Below, in pieces: positions 34,035 to 45,400 of a stretch of DNA of 64,000 nt. The stretch's first letter is position 1; every line of letters begins with the position of its first letter. This DNA comes from Lepraria neglecta (Eukaryota; Ascomycota; Lecanoromycetes; Lecanorales; Stereocaulaceae). Location: positions 4,278,001 through 4,342,000 of the forward strand of contig CM065647.1 in assembly GCA_033220425.1 (NCBI GenBank), in the 5' to 3' direction. The translations under genes were made by a program, and so were the position numbers. The notes below the pieces were generated by a model. The model was given only the letters and a program-made list of their open reading frames with translations, made no database searches and was not told the origin of the DNA.

Positions 34035-34217
34035 CAGACACGTTTCGCGGCGGGTCGGTAGTCGTATTTATTCAGTCACAAGTTCCTAGAGGTAGAAGCC
34101 AATAGAACGACACAGAAATACTTCAACAGCACCCCTTATTGGACCAAAGAGATATTATAGGTACCCTGCTAGCACTCCTATAATATGCGACTATCGACCC
34201 GGCGTGGAACGTGTCTG
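34035..34217. mobile_element. 183-base MITE with TA target duplication
   Basis: The left end CAGACACGTTTCGCGGCGGG matches, with a few differences, the reverse complement of the right end (CAGACACGTTCCACGCCGGG); similarity goes on for about 38 bases. TA dinucleotides flank both ends (34033-34034, 34218-34219). Inverted ends plus a TA duplication fit a Tc1/mariner-type non-autonomous element. There is no coding capacity. Confidence 0.65.
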
Positions 34218-34707
34218 TACCTACGACCCCTGTTGATGGTGAGCGGAGATGCGGGACCGCACCCGGTGCGGACCCTGCAGCCTGCACGACATGATTTGAA
34301 ATCTCACCAAAGCCACTAGTACCGTAATATTATCAGCCGTGAAATATTACGAATTTACCTTACCCTCCTCAACCGGTGTGAATAAGGTAAGCGCTAAGGC
34401 ACGATGCAATCAGAAAAGATGTAATCAGGCGACCAAATTGATACGTGGCGAGGCAGATTAACTCTCTACTCACTCATCATCCAGTTTCATGTGCTGTGCT
34501 CACAACATACATTGTAGGTCATAGCAAAACTGGCACATGCAACACGGCATATCCTCCATCGAAAAAGGTCGTTATTGAAGGCCCTTAAACCTATAGATGC
34601 GACTGTTAAGAGGAACTGGACATCATTGCTTCTGAACATCATTAATATTGTACATCAATACTCTTAAACGTGGAAAATCTTGCAATTCAGAAACATACCT
34701 CACCACT
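34218..34707. other. Upstream region of the acyl-CoA dehydrogenase gene
   Basis: About 490 bases. A CGTAATATT...AATATTACG palindrome lies near 34320-34351. No other feature was recognised. Confidence 0.35.
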
Positions 34708-36252
34708 ATGCCTATTGATTTCCATCTCTCCCCAGCCGAAGAAGGGATCCGCAAGGCTGCCGCTGGCTTCGCGGCTGGCCCTCTCAAAGATGCCAGACAA
34801 ATCTACATGAAATATCAGCAGCACAGTGAGAGATTCCAGTCGACACGACCTATCTACCATCAAGCTGTTGCCGGAGGCTTGATCAAGGGCCAAATTCCAC
34901 CCCATCTGGGAGGGGCCGGAGGTACCTTGATCGAGGCTGCCATCCTGGTCGAGGAGATGTATTCTGTTGAGCCTGCCGCATCGCTGACGATTTTCTCGAC
35001 TGGCCTAGGCCTCACGCCTATGAATCTGACGGGGAAACCAGAACACAAGGAATTCCTAGCACCGTTTTTGAGCGGGGAGGGGGAGCCGTTAGCGAGCATG
35101 GTGTTTTCGGAGCCGGGGGGAGTCGCAAATTATCTCGAGACGGGAGCTCCAGGGCTAGTTACGACGGCGACGCTCGAAGGGGACGAGTGGGTGCTCAATG
35201 GAGAAAAGGTAGGTACTTTTAGCAAGCGCTTCCTCGCAGCCATTCAACCTCTCCTTCCACGCGGCTGATTCGAAGCACAGATCTGGGCCACCAACAGCGC
35301 TGGTAAATTATCCTTTCTGAGCTATTGTCTCCTTGTTCATGCAGTATTCTGAGCCGGAAATCTTTTCCGGCTCATGGGACATGTCTTAGGACTCAAGAAC
35401 TATCTCAAAAGGGAAGTGCTGACTCTCCGTTATTAAGGCTGGGACTTTGAAGGCGCAGACCTCCAATGCGTCGTTTGCCGGACGACGAACCCCAGCAGTG
35501 ACGAGCCTGCCGACGCGATCATGATTCTCCTTGTAACAATCGCAGATATCAAGCGCAATGCCCCGGGTGCGTTCAAAGTGTTGCGTCATATCTCAACCGC
35601 TGGCCACACCGCTTGCTCCGGCCCACATATCAAATACACGAACCTCAGAGTGCCTGTAAAGAACGTCCTGTGCCCGCCCGGTACCGGAGCACCAATTGTC
35701 TCGGCCGCTTTCGACTGTACCGCCGTCCTCGTCGGCGCCATGAGCGTTGGTATTATGCGAGCTGCTTTCGACGCGGCGTTGACGTTCGCAAAAGGCGACA
35801 ATCGCAGAGGTGCGTCGGAATTGCTGACGAGGCAGGCGGTGGCAGACTTGATGAGCGGCATCAAGATGCAGACGGAGGCATGTAGAGCCCTGACGTGGAA
35901 GGCAGCGAATTGTCTCGAGAATGGGCCAGGTGATTACAATGCTAGACGTGAGTTGGCGTTGGCGGCGAAGATATATTGCTCGGATGCGTGCACAAAAGCT
36001 GTCACGGACGCCATCAATGTGGTTGGAATGTATGTTTTCATCTCCATGCTCTTCTGGGGTCTCTCAAACCCACTGACATGATGCAGAACCGCGTATGATG
36101 CGGATCAGCCGTTTGCGGATCTGTTGAACACGGCTATGGTGCTGCCGATTTTCGACGGAGGAAATGTCGGGATTAGACGCCGACACATGCAAGACTTGAT
36201 GTTGTCGAAGGATTATGACTCTTGGGCATCAACTTATGGACCTTCAAAATAG
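34708..36252 (+). CDS. Acyl-CoA dehydrogenase family flavoprotein
   Basis: Four exons, 34708-35208, 35281-35302 (22 bases), 35438-36029 and 36087-36252, give 426 residues. The start MPIDFHLSP leads into the N-terminal helical domain; MVFSEPGGVANY and NGEKIWATNSAGWDFEGA form the middle beta domain that contacts the flavin and substrate; ADIKRNAPGAFKVLRHI, RGASELLTRQAVADLM and DAINVVGITAYDADQPF belong to the C-terminal helical domain that binds FAD. Such enzymes oxidise acyl-CoA or related substrates; the divergent sequence (no clear catalytic Glu identified by eye) leaves the substrate open, and a nitroalkane-oxidase-like role is possible. Intron 2 is longer (135 bases), ends in an unusual TTAAG and contains a perfect 11-base hairpin. 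The gene looks intact in a decayed neighbourhood. Confidence 0.8.
35350..35374. repeat. Perfect 11-base hairpin inside an intron
   Basis: TGAGCCGGAAA, a TCT loop, then TTTCCGGCTCA. It lies inside intron 2 of the acyl-CoA dehydrogenase gene. Confidence 0.6.
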
Positions 36253-36686
36253 TGTAGTAGATGAAAGCGGAGAGTTAAATTAAGTGTAGTTAGACGATCA
36301 ATTAACATCAGAACAATGTCAAATCTCATCAGGAAACTTAATACTCGGCTAGGTGATACAGGAACAATAGTGAGGTCGGAGTCTAGAAAAAGGGACTGTC
36401 TTGGAGCAGGATATGGGTGACAAAAGGCTGCCTGAAAGTACCATTCATGCCAAAAAGCATGTCTCCAGGAGCAGCGAATGACAGATTGGGAGGGTTTGGC
36501 CGCGAAAAGTGCACTTAGAGGAAATAGTGAGAGACAAATCTCTCTTCATCGCATTCATGTTATCTTCAAAAACAGATGCCGTCATTGAATGGCGCACGCA
36601 TTCTTCCTTGAAAATGCTGATTTTACAGATCTATCATAAATGCACTGAGCTTTTCAACAGGATTGCTCCACCACTGACATCATCCC
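36253..36686. other. Spacer between convergent genes
   Basis: 3' flanks of the acyl-CoA dehydrogenase gene and the SDR pseudogene. Nothing recognised. Confidence 0.4.
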
Positions 36687-37594
36687 TCACAACCCGCACT
36701 TCATCTCAAACTCCCAGCTCCATTTCTCCTGCTCATACAGTTCCCAAAACTTCGTCGCAATATTCGCGGGATTATTCACCTCCTCCTCTGGACTGACCTG
36801 CCCGCTCACTGTCACGAGCGCCACGTGCACTACATTCTTGTTCTCCTCCGTCAACAACTTGGCCAAGCTCGCCTGCGCTGCCTTAGCCATGGATATCGAG
36901 AACACGGGCGCAAAAGGCTGGTGAATGAGTTTTAACGAAGTCACGAACAGCGCGGGGTGCGCGTCCGGATGAGACTTGGTCAATGCCTGTAGCTGGGGCA
37001 GCAGCACGCTCGCGGTCGTATACAGCCCCAGATTGGGGATCTTGAAGTCCTCGATGATGTCGGCGGTGGCGTACTGCCCGACTAGAAGGGTCCCCTAGTG
37101 GGCCCAAACCCCCGAATGGGCCAATCTTAGGGCTGAAGCCCACAGACCCCGGGAGAGCTCCCCTAGAGCTCGTCTTCTATGCCCTAAGCCGATAGGTTCC
37201 GGGGACAAACATACCGCCTAAGCAATCAGCTCTAGGGGATGTTCTAGGGAGGCTACAGGCGTCAGCCCTACGAGTGGCCCTTTAGGGGGAACCCTTCTAC
37301 GCCGAAGTTGAGCCGTGCGGCGTTGAAGACCACTACTTCAGGGACGCCTACTTCGGACACGGCTTTTTTGAGAGCAATGCTGAGGGCAGTATGTTCGGTC
37401 GCGTCGGCGGCGTAGGTATGTACGGAGGCAGATGGGGCGGCGGAGGTGACAAAAGAGGCGTCCCGCGAGTGATTGGCGGTGGAGCGGGAGAAGATTGCGA
37501 CCTTGGTGAAGGTATGCGTGGCGAAGAGACAGGCGATATGTGAGCCGATCATAGGGCCGGAACCTACAATGAAGATAGGGCCTGAGGGCGCCAT
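36687..37594 (-). pseudogene. Short-chain dehydrogenase/reductase gene interrupted by a MITE
   Basis: From the ATG at 37594 the product begins PIFIVGSGPMIGSHIACLFA, a Rossmann GxGxxIG-type nucleotide-binding loop, continues through AAPSASVHTYAADATEH and EVVVFNAARLNFGV (the NAAR of the SDR NAG motif), and then runs into the MITE at 37297. After the MITE (from 37084) the same reading frame resumes with GQYATADIIEDFKIPNLGLY, FSISMAKAAQASLAKLL and a C-terminus ending EMKCGL at 36687. With only the element and one TA removed, the two halves are in phase. The usual YxxxK is replaced by a SxxMAK-type sequence, so even the intact protein would be an atypical SDR, about 230 residues long. No other break was seen, so the insertion looks recent. 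Confidence 0.8.
37085..37297. mobile_element. 213-base MITE inserted in the SDR gene, TA target duplication
   Basis: The ends are inverted copies with GAAGGGT outermost: GAAGGGTCCCCTAGTGGGCC on the left, and GAAGGGTTCCCCCTAAAGGG as the reverse complement of the right. TA lies on each side (37083-37084, 37298-37299). It is GC-rich, non-coding and shares its outermost bases and TA duplication with the 76-base element at 55290. Confidence 0.8.
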
Positions 37595-38545
37595 CGTGGA
37601 TGGAGAGATAGTGTGGAAGTGTTGAGGGGGGTTTGCTTTGTGATAGAGTAAAGTAGCTAATTAGAAGGTTTATTTGGGACGAGAGGTGGTAGACGTGATC
37701 CCATCTGGAGGATGTAACCCTCTATAACGGCTTTTCATGGGTTTGTCGTATGCCTCCACAGCAGGAGGCAACATCGGGCAGGGTTCGAGATCCTCCTGTT
37801 ACTGTGAATGCCTCGAAGTGTATGAGGCAAGATAAAACCAATGTTACAAATACACTCCACTTTAATCGTAATTTACGTCAAAAGCTTCCCAATTATAGTA
37901 AGTTTCCCGACATCACATCCATTCGCAGGAATTACCCTGCATATGCAGCCCACAAGAAGCAATTCCTCCAGTCTAACAAGATGATCCTTCGTCCTCCCCA
38001 GCCCCAGCGCCAGACTCCCATAACCCATCCCCGCATGCATTCCCGGTTATTGTCGAACAATTCGAAGGATACGTTGACGTTGACTCCACTCGCTAGGGAT
38101 CCACTTTTGTGCTACGCGTCCAATGCAACGTAGCAGCATGCACAGCGGTTATATAATCATGGATGAAACCAGCAGTGCAGCATAGGATCTGAGTATCCTT
38201 GCATGGTACACGGAAGAAACTCCAGGACATGCTTTTAAAGGGTGTGACATTTGACATCAAGACTTAGGAGGCATCCTATCCGAAAGTCTCGGCATTCTGT
38301 TCCAGTCGTTGGGCTACCATGTAGTGTGTAGTGTGGAGGCATCAATTTGCCTGGTGTCAGTGCAATCCTGCAAACTCAAGGGACAGTCATGCGAACTGCA
38401 TGACGATTCATGGGCTTATGTGAAACCTCTAAGGAGGCTCAATCTTCGCCTTCCCGGTAGACTTAATATTCTTGCTCCCTTCTTCTCATCTTCTTCAGTC
38501 TGCGTTTGCTTCACATCCAGGCCACGTCCATTCTTCCTAGCCAAG
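37595..38545. other. Gene-poor spacer
   Basis: About 950 bases. A 127-residue frame at 37750-38133 has no protein-like features. A GGTTCGAGATCC string near 37780 resembles a tRNA T-loop, but no cloverleaf can be formed. Confidence 0.4.
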
Positions 38546-39874
38546 ATGTCTTCTTTCCCACTATTCGTAGCGACAGATCTAAATCCCCCCTATGATTTGT
38601 TAGTATCCCATATCATAAGGATATGCTCTGCGATGCTAGTCCGAGTTACGCTTGTCATTCTTGCCAGGTTCTGGATTCGTTTCAAGCTGTCAAGGGTCGG
38701 CCCGGGGCAGATGATTGGTGTATCCTAGTGGCATGGGTATTAGCAATCGCTTTCGACCTTGATCCCATGAATCGTGAGTAAGATGATTTGCCGAATCTTC
38801 GGGTTGCCTAGTGAAATGTCATCCTAGACATCTTCGATTACGACCTCAACTTCTCAGTGACTAATCACCATTTCCTATCTATGATTTACTGCCTGACACC
38901 AACTTCAGTGCGTCACTTGAGATTAGATACAATAAACATGTATTGACGGAAAGTCCAAATACTGAATCGAGCGAAAGATGTACTACTTTGGCGAAATCAT
39001 ATATTACACCTGTGTTGCCGTAACAAAGGTAGCGATTCTTAACCTTTATTTGCGTCTCGCTGTTCAAAGGACCTACCGGAAACTCATCTGGGCATGCATG
39101 GCCTTTGTCGTCGTTACTGCCACTGCTTCTGTGACGGCCGGTATATTCCAATGCGCCCCAATCCATAAAGCCTGGGACGTGGCTGGGGCTGTCCCTGGAT
39201 CTTGCATCAACGTCAATACTCTCTTCTTCGCAAACGCTGGACTGGACATTTTCCAAGATGCACTCATATACGTCTTGCCCATGAGAGTACTGTACCAAAT
39301 CCAGATTCCCAAGACGCAGAAGATTGCTCTTATGATGGTCTTTGCAGTTGGGGGCTTCGTCGTCATCACGGGCATGATAAGACTCAACTCCTTGAGGCTA
39401 GCGCAAAACACTCCCGATCCTTCATGTAAGTACCTCTTCTTCTTCCCGCTCAAGCATAACGTTTAACATAATCACAGAAAACGACTACGGCGCTGCCATC
39501 TGGTCTGCTATCGAGTGTAACATCGGGGTCATGTGCGCCTGTCGGCCAAGTTTCAAGCCCCATCGACCGTTTCTTCCCGAGCATAATGGGTTCACAGGCG
39601 TGGCCATTCCAATATGGTCCCACCGGAGGCCTCCCCAGCGGGGAAGCGTGGTTACACGCGGAAAACCAGTCAAAGCGAATTCGAGCTGGAGCACGGCACC
39701 GATTGGAAGGATACTTACACGGGCAACTACGGCGGCGATGGCGCCACAGCCGATGGCCGGCCTCCTTTCGGTGCAAATAGCAGCGAGGAGCATCTAAGAG
39801 GTGTGGAGGCACACGGCAAGAACGGTGGCATCTGGAGGTCTACGAGTGTAGCTGTCAGCCATGGTGAAATATGA
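38546..39874 (+). pseudogene. Fungal rhodopsin-domain integral membrane protein, decayed
   Basis: An ATG at 38546 starts MSSFPLFVATDLNPPYDLL; then come ILARFWIRFKLSRVGP, DDWCILVAWVLAIAFDLD in a shifted frame, a GTGAGT donor, and after a poorly preserved stretch a long membrane block: MYYFGEIIYYTCVAVTKVAI, FQCAPIHKAWD, GSCINVNTLFFANAG, ALIYVLPMRVLYQ and KIALMMVFAVGGFVVITGMI. After an intron (about 39427-39478) DYGAAIWSAIECNIGVMCAC follows. This is the seven-helix rhodopsin domain of Pth11-like fungal membrane proteins. Frame changes near 38708, 39555 and 39670 interrupt it; the tail ends with EEHLRGVEAHGKNGGIWRST and a stop at 39874. Confidence 0.75.
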
Positions 39875-40345
39875 GGATTACGTGTATGCACCACTCCGAG
39901 TGCTTGGATTGACATGACTTGATTGAGGCGCACATTCAATGTAGAGGTGTCTCAGGGGTCTGGCCATCCCAGAGCAAAGGGAGTAATGGGACTCGGTGCT
40001 GCTTCGTATCTTGACCAGAGTGCTGAAGACCTTAGTCCTCTGCACCGAGAGACCATAGGGGGTTAAATGGTAGCATATTGCAACAGGATGCGAAAAAAGA
40101 ATCCTCTGGATTACCACGCGGGATGAAGAATCAAGAGGTGAGAGGAAACTCTATTTGCGCCAAGGCGGCGGCTTAAATCCGCCCTGTTGTTACGAAACTT
40201 ACCTTAGCTTCAAACAGTTACCATTGTACATGTAAGCTAAGCATCATGGCCCCTTCTTCTATCCAGGACCCATCTCTTCAATCTTTCTGTGTTAACCAAA
40301 GGCTCTTCCTTTCTCCTTTCTCTTTTCCGTGCGCATGCGGCGAAT
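39875..40345. other. Upstream region of the PLP decarboxylase gene
   Basis: About 470 bases, promoter region by position. No specific site recognised. Confidence 0.35.
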
Positions 40346-42035
40346 ATGAACTCAGATGAGTTCCGCAAAGCGGCGCACTCGGCAATTGATGAGAGTATGT
40401 TTGTTCCCGCATTGCTGCAGCTAAAGCCTTCAAGCTTACCCGTTGCAGTCATTGATTATTATGATACTATCCAGGACCGCCGCGTCGTCTCCAATGTTGA
40501 ACCAGGCTACCTGCGGAAGCTTCTCCCGTCAGGCCCACCTGAGGACGGAGAGCAATGGGCAGACATACAGAAGGACATTGAAGCGAAGATAATGCCTGGT
40601 CTTACCCACTGGTACGTTCCACAACGGTGACTAGAAAGCCAGACGCCCGCACTCAAGCTGAACAGGGCCAAGGCAATCCCCCAACTTCATGGCATTCTTC
40701 CCTTCAAATGCGACCTACCCTTCCATGCTCGGCGAGCTCTACTCAGCAGCTTTCACTGCCCCAGCATTCAATTGGCTATGCTCCCCAGCCATTACCGAAC
40801 TCGAGACCGTCGTCCTTGACTGGCTAGCGCGTATACTACATCTTCCAGACTGCTTCTTAAGCGAAGGCCAGGGTGGAGGAGTCATACAGGGAAGTGCAAG
40901 TGAGGCTATCGCCACGGTCATGGTAGCCGCAAGGGAGAGATACTTGACTGCGGCCTGTGAGAATCTGGAAGGGAAAGAGAAGGAAGACAAGTGGAATCAA
41001 ATAATGGGACGCCTGGTCGCCCTCGGCAGCGAGCAGAGTCACAGCAGCACCGCGAAGGCAGCCTTAATCGCTGGTGCCCGCTACAGATCTATACCATGTA
41101 GTTTGGAAGACGATCTCGCCTTGATAGGTGATCAGTTTCAAGCAACATTAGAGCAATGCGCAAGCGAAGGCCTTGAGCCATTCTACCTCACTACTACCCT
41201 CGGCACGACAGCAACCTGCGCGATAGATCGATTCGACGAGATCAAGGCCGTTAAGCAAAATAACCAATCATTTCATAACATATGGATCCACGTTGATGCC
41301 GCCTATGCTGGTGCAGCTCTCGTATGCGAAGAATATGCCCACTTAGCGAAGGACTTCGCCGTTTTTGACAGCTTCGATATGAACATGCACAAATGGCTTC
41401 TGACCAACTTCGACGCAAGCTGTCTTTTCGTCCGCACCCGGAAAGATCTGACGTCCGCCCTCAGTATCACCCCTTCTTACCTTCGGAACCCATTCTCGGA
41501 TAATGGCCTTGTGACTGATTATCGCGATTGGCAGATCCCTCTTGGTCGACGTTTCCGGGCGTTGAAAATCTGGTTTGTGCTTCGTACATACGGTATCAAC
41601 GGGCTGAAGGCTCATATACGGAAACATATCATGCTGGGGGAGAAATTTGCTGGCTGGGTACGGCAAAGGGAAGACCTGTTTCGAATTCTCACGCCACCAG
41701 CATTTGCACTGACTGTGTTCACCCTTGCATTACCTACGCATGAAGGCTCACAGCTACCTAACGGAGACACAGAGATAAAGGTCAATGAGGGTCTGGGGAC
41801 TTCCAATATCCTGCCCAAGACTTCGACTGATCAAATAGAACGTGCAAACGCTTTGACTAAAAGCGTCTATGAGTCAATCAACGCCGCTGGTGAGATCTTT
41901 CTAACCAGTAGCGTTGTTAAAGGTGTGTATGCTATTCGCGTTGTCTCTGCAAATGAGAGGACAGACGAGGAACACTTGAGAAAGGCCTTTGATATTCTGA
42001 TTAAGACAACAAAGGAGGTGCTCAGAAAGCAATAA
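40346..42035 (+). CDS. Aromatic-L-amino-acid-type PLP-dependent decarboxylase (group II)
   Basis: Three exons, 40346-40394, 40449-40611 and 40673-42035, give 524 residues. The first exon is short (MNSDEFRKAAHSAIDE) and joins to IIDYYDTIQDRRVVSNVEPG and YLRKLLPSGPPE, the standard opening of aromatic amino acid decarboxylases. HWQSPNFMAFFPSNATYPSM forms at the second junction. WIHVDAAYAGAAL holds the Asp that contacts the PLP ring nitrogen, and FDMNMHKWLLTNFD holds the Schiff-base Lys, about residue 311. Substrates could be tryptophan, tyrosine or DOPA. Intron 1 is 54 bases and has no in-frame stop, so its retention would add 18 residues; the spliced form matches the family better. The gene looks intact and sits at the edge of the accessory island. 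Confidence 0.9.
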
Positions 42036-42438
42036 AAAGACAGGGCTTTAATTAATAGATTCTAATTCAAGATAGAGAAAATGTCATATAGTGATTGAAA
42101 TGCTAAACGGGACATGAGCCACATGACAGCTAAGCTATCATGTAGCCCGATCGCAGACATGGGAATTCTTACTGGGAAATGTAAATTAGATGTTCTTGGC
42201 CGCAGCGCTAGCCGTATATTACATCATCACGCATTATCAGCGAAACTTTTTTCTTTGATCCCCGAATCCTCCCGATTGAAGCTCTTGCCGCACACCGCAC
42301 AGAGCCGCTCCATTTTGCTTTCTCGCTATTTGCTTTGCGTTCTCGTTGCATCCCTTACATGATAGCGGTTCATCCAATGGCACAATAGCCACACCCACAC
42401 TCATTAGGGATTAGACGGTTTTTGTCTCTTAACCACCA
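42036..42438. other. Upstream region of the glycine dehydrogenase gene
   Basis: About 400 bases between the decarboxylase stop and the P-protein ATG, containing its promoter by position. No recognised site. Confidence 0.35.
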
Positions 42439-45400
42439 ATGATGCGGTCCACAATCCAGAGAACACTCGTACTGGCGAGCAGGTCACCCAGGCGGGTCTC
42501 ACCATCAACGACGTGCTCAGAATGCCTTCGGGCAACGAGGTCAGCTGTCAAGCCTTCCCGAAGACCTTTCTACACAAGCTCGGCGACCGACAAACCCAAT
42601 GGCGATCAGCCTACCCCCATGAGCGGTTCAATACTTGATCCTCTCGATACTTTCTCACGGCGGCACATTGGACCCTCTTCAAGCGATGCGGAACACATGC
42701 TCAAGAGTTTGGACCCTCCTACCGAATCATTGGACGCCTTTGTGAAATCAGTGCTGCCTGGGAATATCCTCAGCACGAAGGATATCGATATCAATGGCCC
42801 AGCATTCGATTCGCGATCAGAGGGCTACTCGGAGACCGAGCTGATAGCACGACTGCGAAAGATTGCAAGCGGGAACAAGATCATGAGAACCTATATTGGG
42901 TGTGGATATGCTGGGACAAAAGTGCCAGAGGTCATCAAGAGAAATGTGCTTGAGGGACCTGGTTGGTATACAAGCTACACGCCATATCAGCCCGAGATCA
43001 GTCAAGGGCGATTGGAATCATTGCTAAATTTTCAGACCATTGTAACTGATCTGACCGCCCTCTCGATCTCCAATGCCTCGGTCTTGGATGAACCCACGGC
43101 TGCCGCAGAAGCCATGACCCTCTCAATGAACGCCCTGCCTGTCAGTCGCCAAAAAAGGCCAAACAAAACCTTCTTGGTCTCCCATCTTTGCCATCCGCAG
43201 ACAATTGCCGTGCTCCAATCCCGTGCAGACGGTTTCGGCATCAAGATTGCTGTAGGAGATATCCTGGAAGATGGCTGCAAGCAGGTGAAAGAGACGGGAG
43301 AGGACTTGATTGGAGTTCTGGTGCAATATCCAGATACAGAAGGTGGAGTCGAGGATTTCCAAGGATTATCAGATATCGTACATTCGCAGGGTGCTACACT
43401 GAGCGTGGCTACGGATCTACTCGCTTTGACGATGCTCAAACCGCCAGGAGAGTTTGGAGCAGACATTGCTTTTGGAAATGCCCAGCGTCTTGGAGTACCT
43501 CTTGGATATGGTGGCCCTCATGCCGCTTTCTTTGCTTGTGGTGAAACATACAAGAGGAAGATACCTGGTCGATTGGTTGGTGTGTCGAAAGATAGACTGG
43601 GGAACAAAGCTATGAGATTGGCCTTGCAGACTCGTGAGCAGCACATCCGACGCGAGAAGGCGACGAGCAACATCTGCACTGCTCAAGCCCTTCTGGCCAA
43701 TATGAGCGCCTTCTATGCCATCTACCATGGCCCAGGCGGACTTCGAGCTATTGCTCAAAAAGCGACGAACGGTTCACGTATTGTGGAAGAAGGTGTTCGA
43801 CAGTTGGGTTACAGCACCAGCTCAAAGGGCAGAGGCGCAGATGGCAGGACAATGTTCGATACCATTGCTGTGAAAGTCGGGTCTGGAAAGGCATCCGAGA
43901 TCGCTGCATGGGCTGTAGAGGCAAAAGGTATCAACCTCCGAATTCTGGATGCGGACAGACTGGGTGTTACAGTGGACGAAACCGTTGAAGCACAGGATCT
44001 GGAGGACATCTTGGCCGTATTCGCCCAATTCTCGTCCGGAAAGAAGTCTGTTCCCGTGGATCAGATCGCTGCAGATCTTTCGCTATCGACACTGGAGCTC
44101 GCAGGAATACCTGACTCTCTAAAGAGGACTTCTGCCTATCTTGGGCATCCTGTCTTCAACACACATCACTCTGAAACCGAGCTCCTGCGTTACATTCATC
44201 ATCTACAATCGAAAGACCTATCATTAACCCACTCGATGATACCACTAGGGTCATGCACAATGAAGCTCAACGCGACCACCGAAATGATACCCGTTTCATG
44301 GCCTGAATTCTCCTCCGTCCATCCTTTCGTGCCTATAGACCAGGCCAAAGGCTACACGACTTTGATAAATGAGCTTGAAAAAGACCTTGCGGAAATCACA
44401 GGCTTTGACGCCGTGTCTCTCCAGCCTAATTCCGGTGCTCAAGGCGAATTTGCTGGCCTCCGAGTGATCCGCAAGTACCAAGAACAGCAACCTGGTAAAA
44501 AGCGAGATATTTGCCTCATTCCGGTCTCAGCTCACGGTACCAATCCTGCAAGTGCAGCTATGTGCGGTATGCGAGTTGTGACTATCAAGTGTGAGAATGG
44601 TACTGGCAACTTGGATATGGCAGACCTCAAAGCCAAGTGTGAGAAATACAGCGAGGAGCTGGGAGCAATCATGATTACGTATCCAAGTACCTTCGGAGTC
44701 TTTGAGCCAGAGGTCAAGGCTGTATGTGAATTGGTCCACGCTCATGGTGGACAAGTCTACATGGACGGAGCAAACATGAATGCACAGATTGGGCTGTGCT
44801 CGCCGGGTGAGATTGGTGCCGATGTTTGCCATTTAAATCTCCACAAGACATTCTGCATCCCTCATGGCGGTGGAGGCCCTGGGGTTGGCCCAATCGGTGT
44901 CAAGTCTCATCTCGCGCCTTTCCTGCCTGGCCACCCTCTGGTCAAGGCTGGTGGCGACAAGAGCATTGCACCTGTCAGCGGCGCCCCATGGGGCTCGGCA
45001 AGTATACTTCCCATCAGCTGGGCATATATCAAGATGACGGGCGGTCGTGGTCTTACCCACGCAACGAAAATCTGCGTCCTCAACGCCAACTATATCATGT
45101 CTCGTCTAAAGCCTCATTACAAGATTCTATACACTAATGCCGCTGGCCGTTGCGCTCACGAATTCATCCTCGATGTTCGCCCATTTAAAGAGACATCCGG
45201 CATTGAAGCCATCGACGTGGCCAAACGCCTGCAGGATTACGGGTTCCATGCTCCTACGATGTCATGGCCCGTAGCTAACACACTCATGATCGAGCCTACT
45301 GAGAGCGAGAATCTACCTGAGCTTGATCGTTTCTGCGATGCCTTGATCGAGATTCGCAAAGAGATTGCGGCTGTTGAGAAGGGCGAGCAGCCAAAGGAAA

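Noticed and set aside
34030-34220. CRISPR-like repeat array
   Set aside because: The repeats are a single inverted pair with TA flanks, which fits a MITE; no regularly spaced direct repeats exist in the window.
37770-37800. tRNA-like GGTTCGAGATCC string
   Set aside because: No acceptor, D or anticodon stem can be built around it and the T-stem mispairs.
37750-38133. 127-residue plus-strand frame
   Set aside because: No hydrophobic core pattern, motif or splice context; probably chance.
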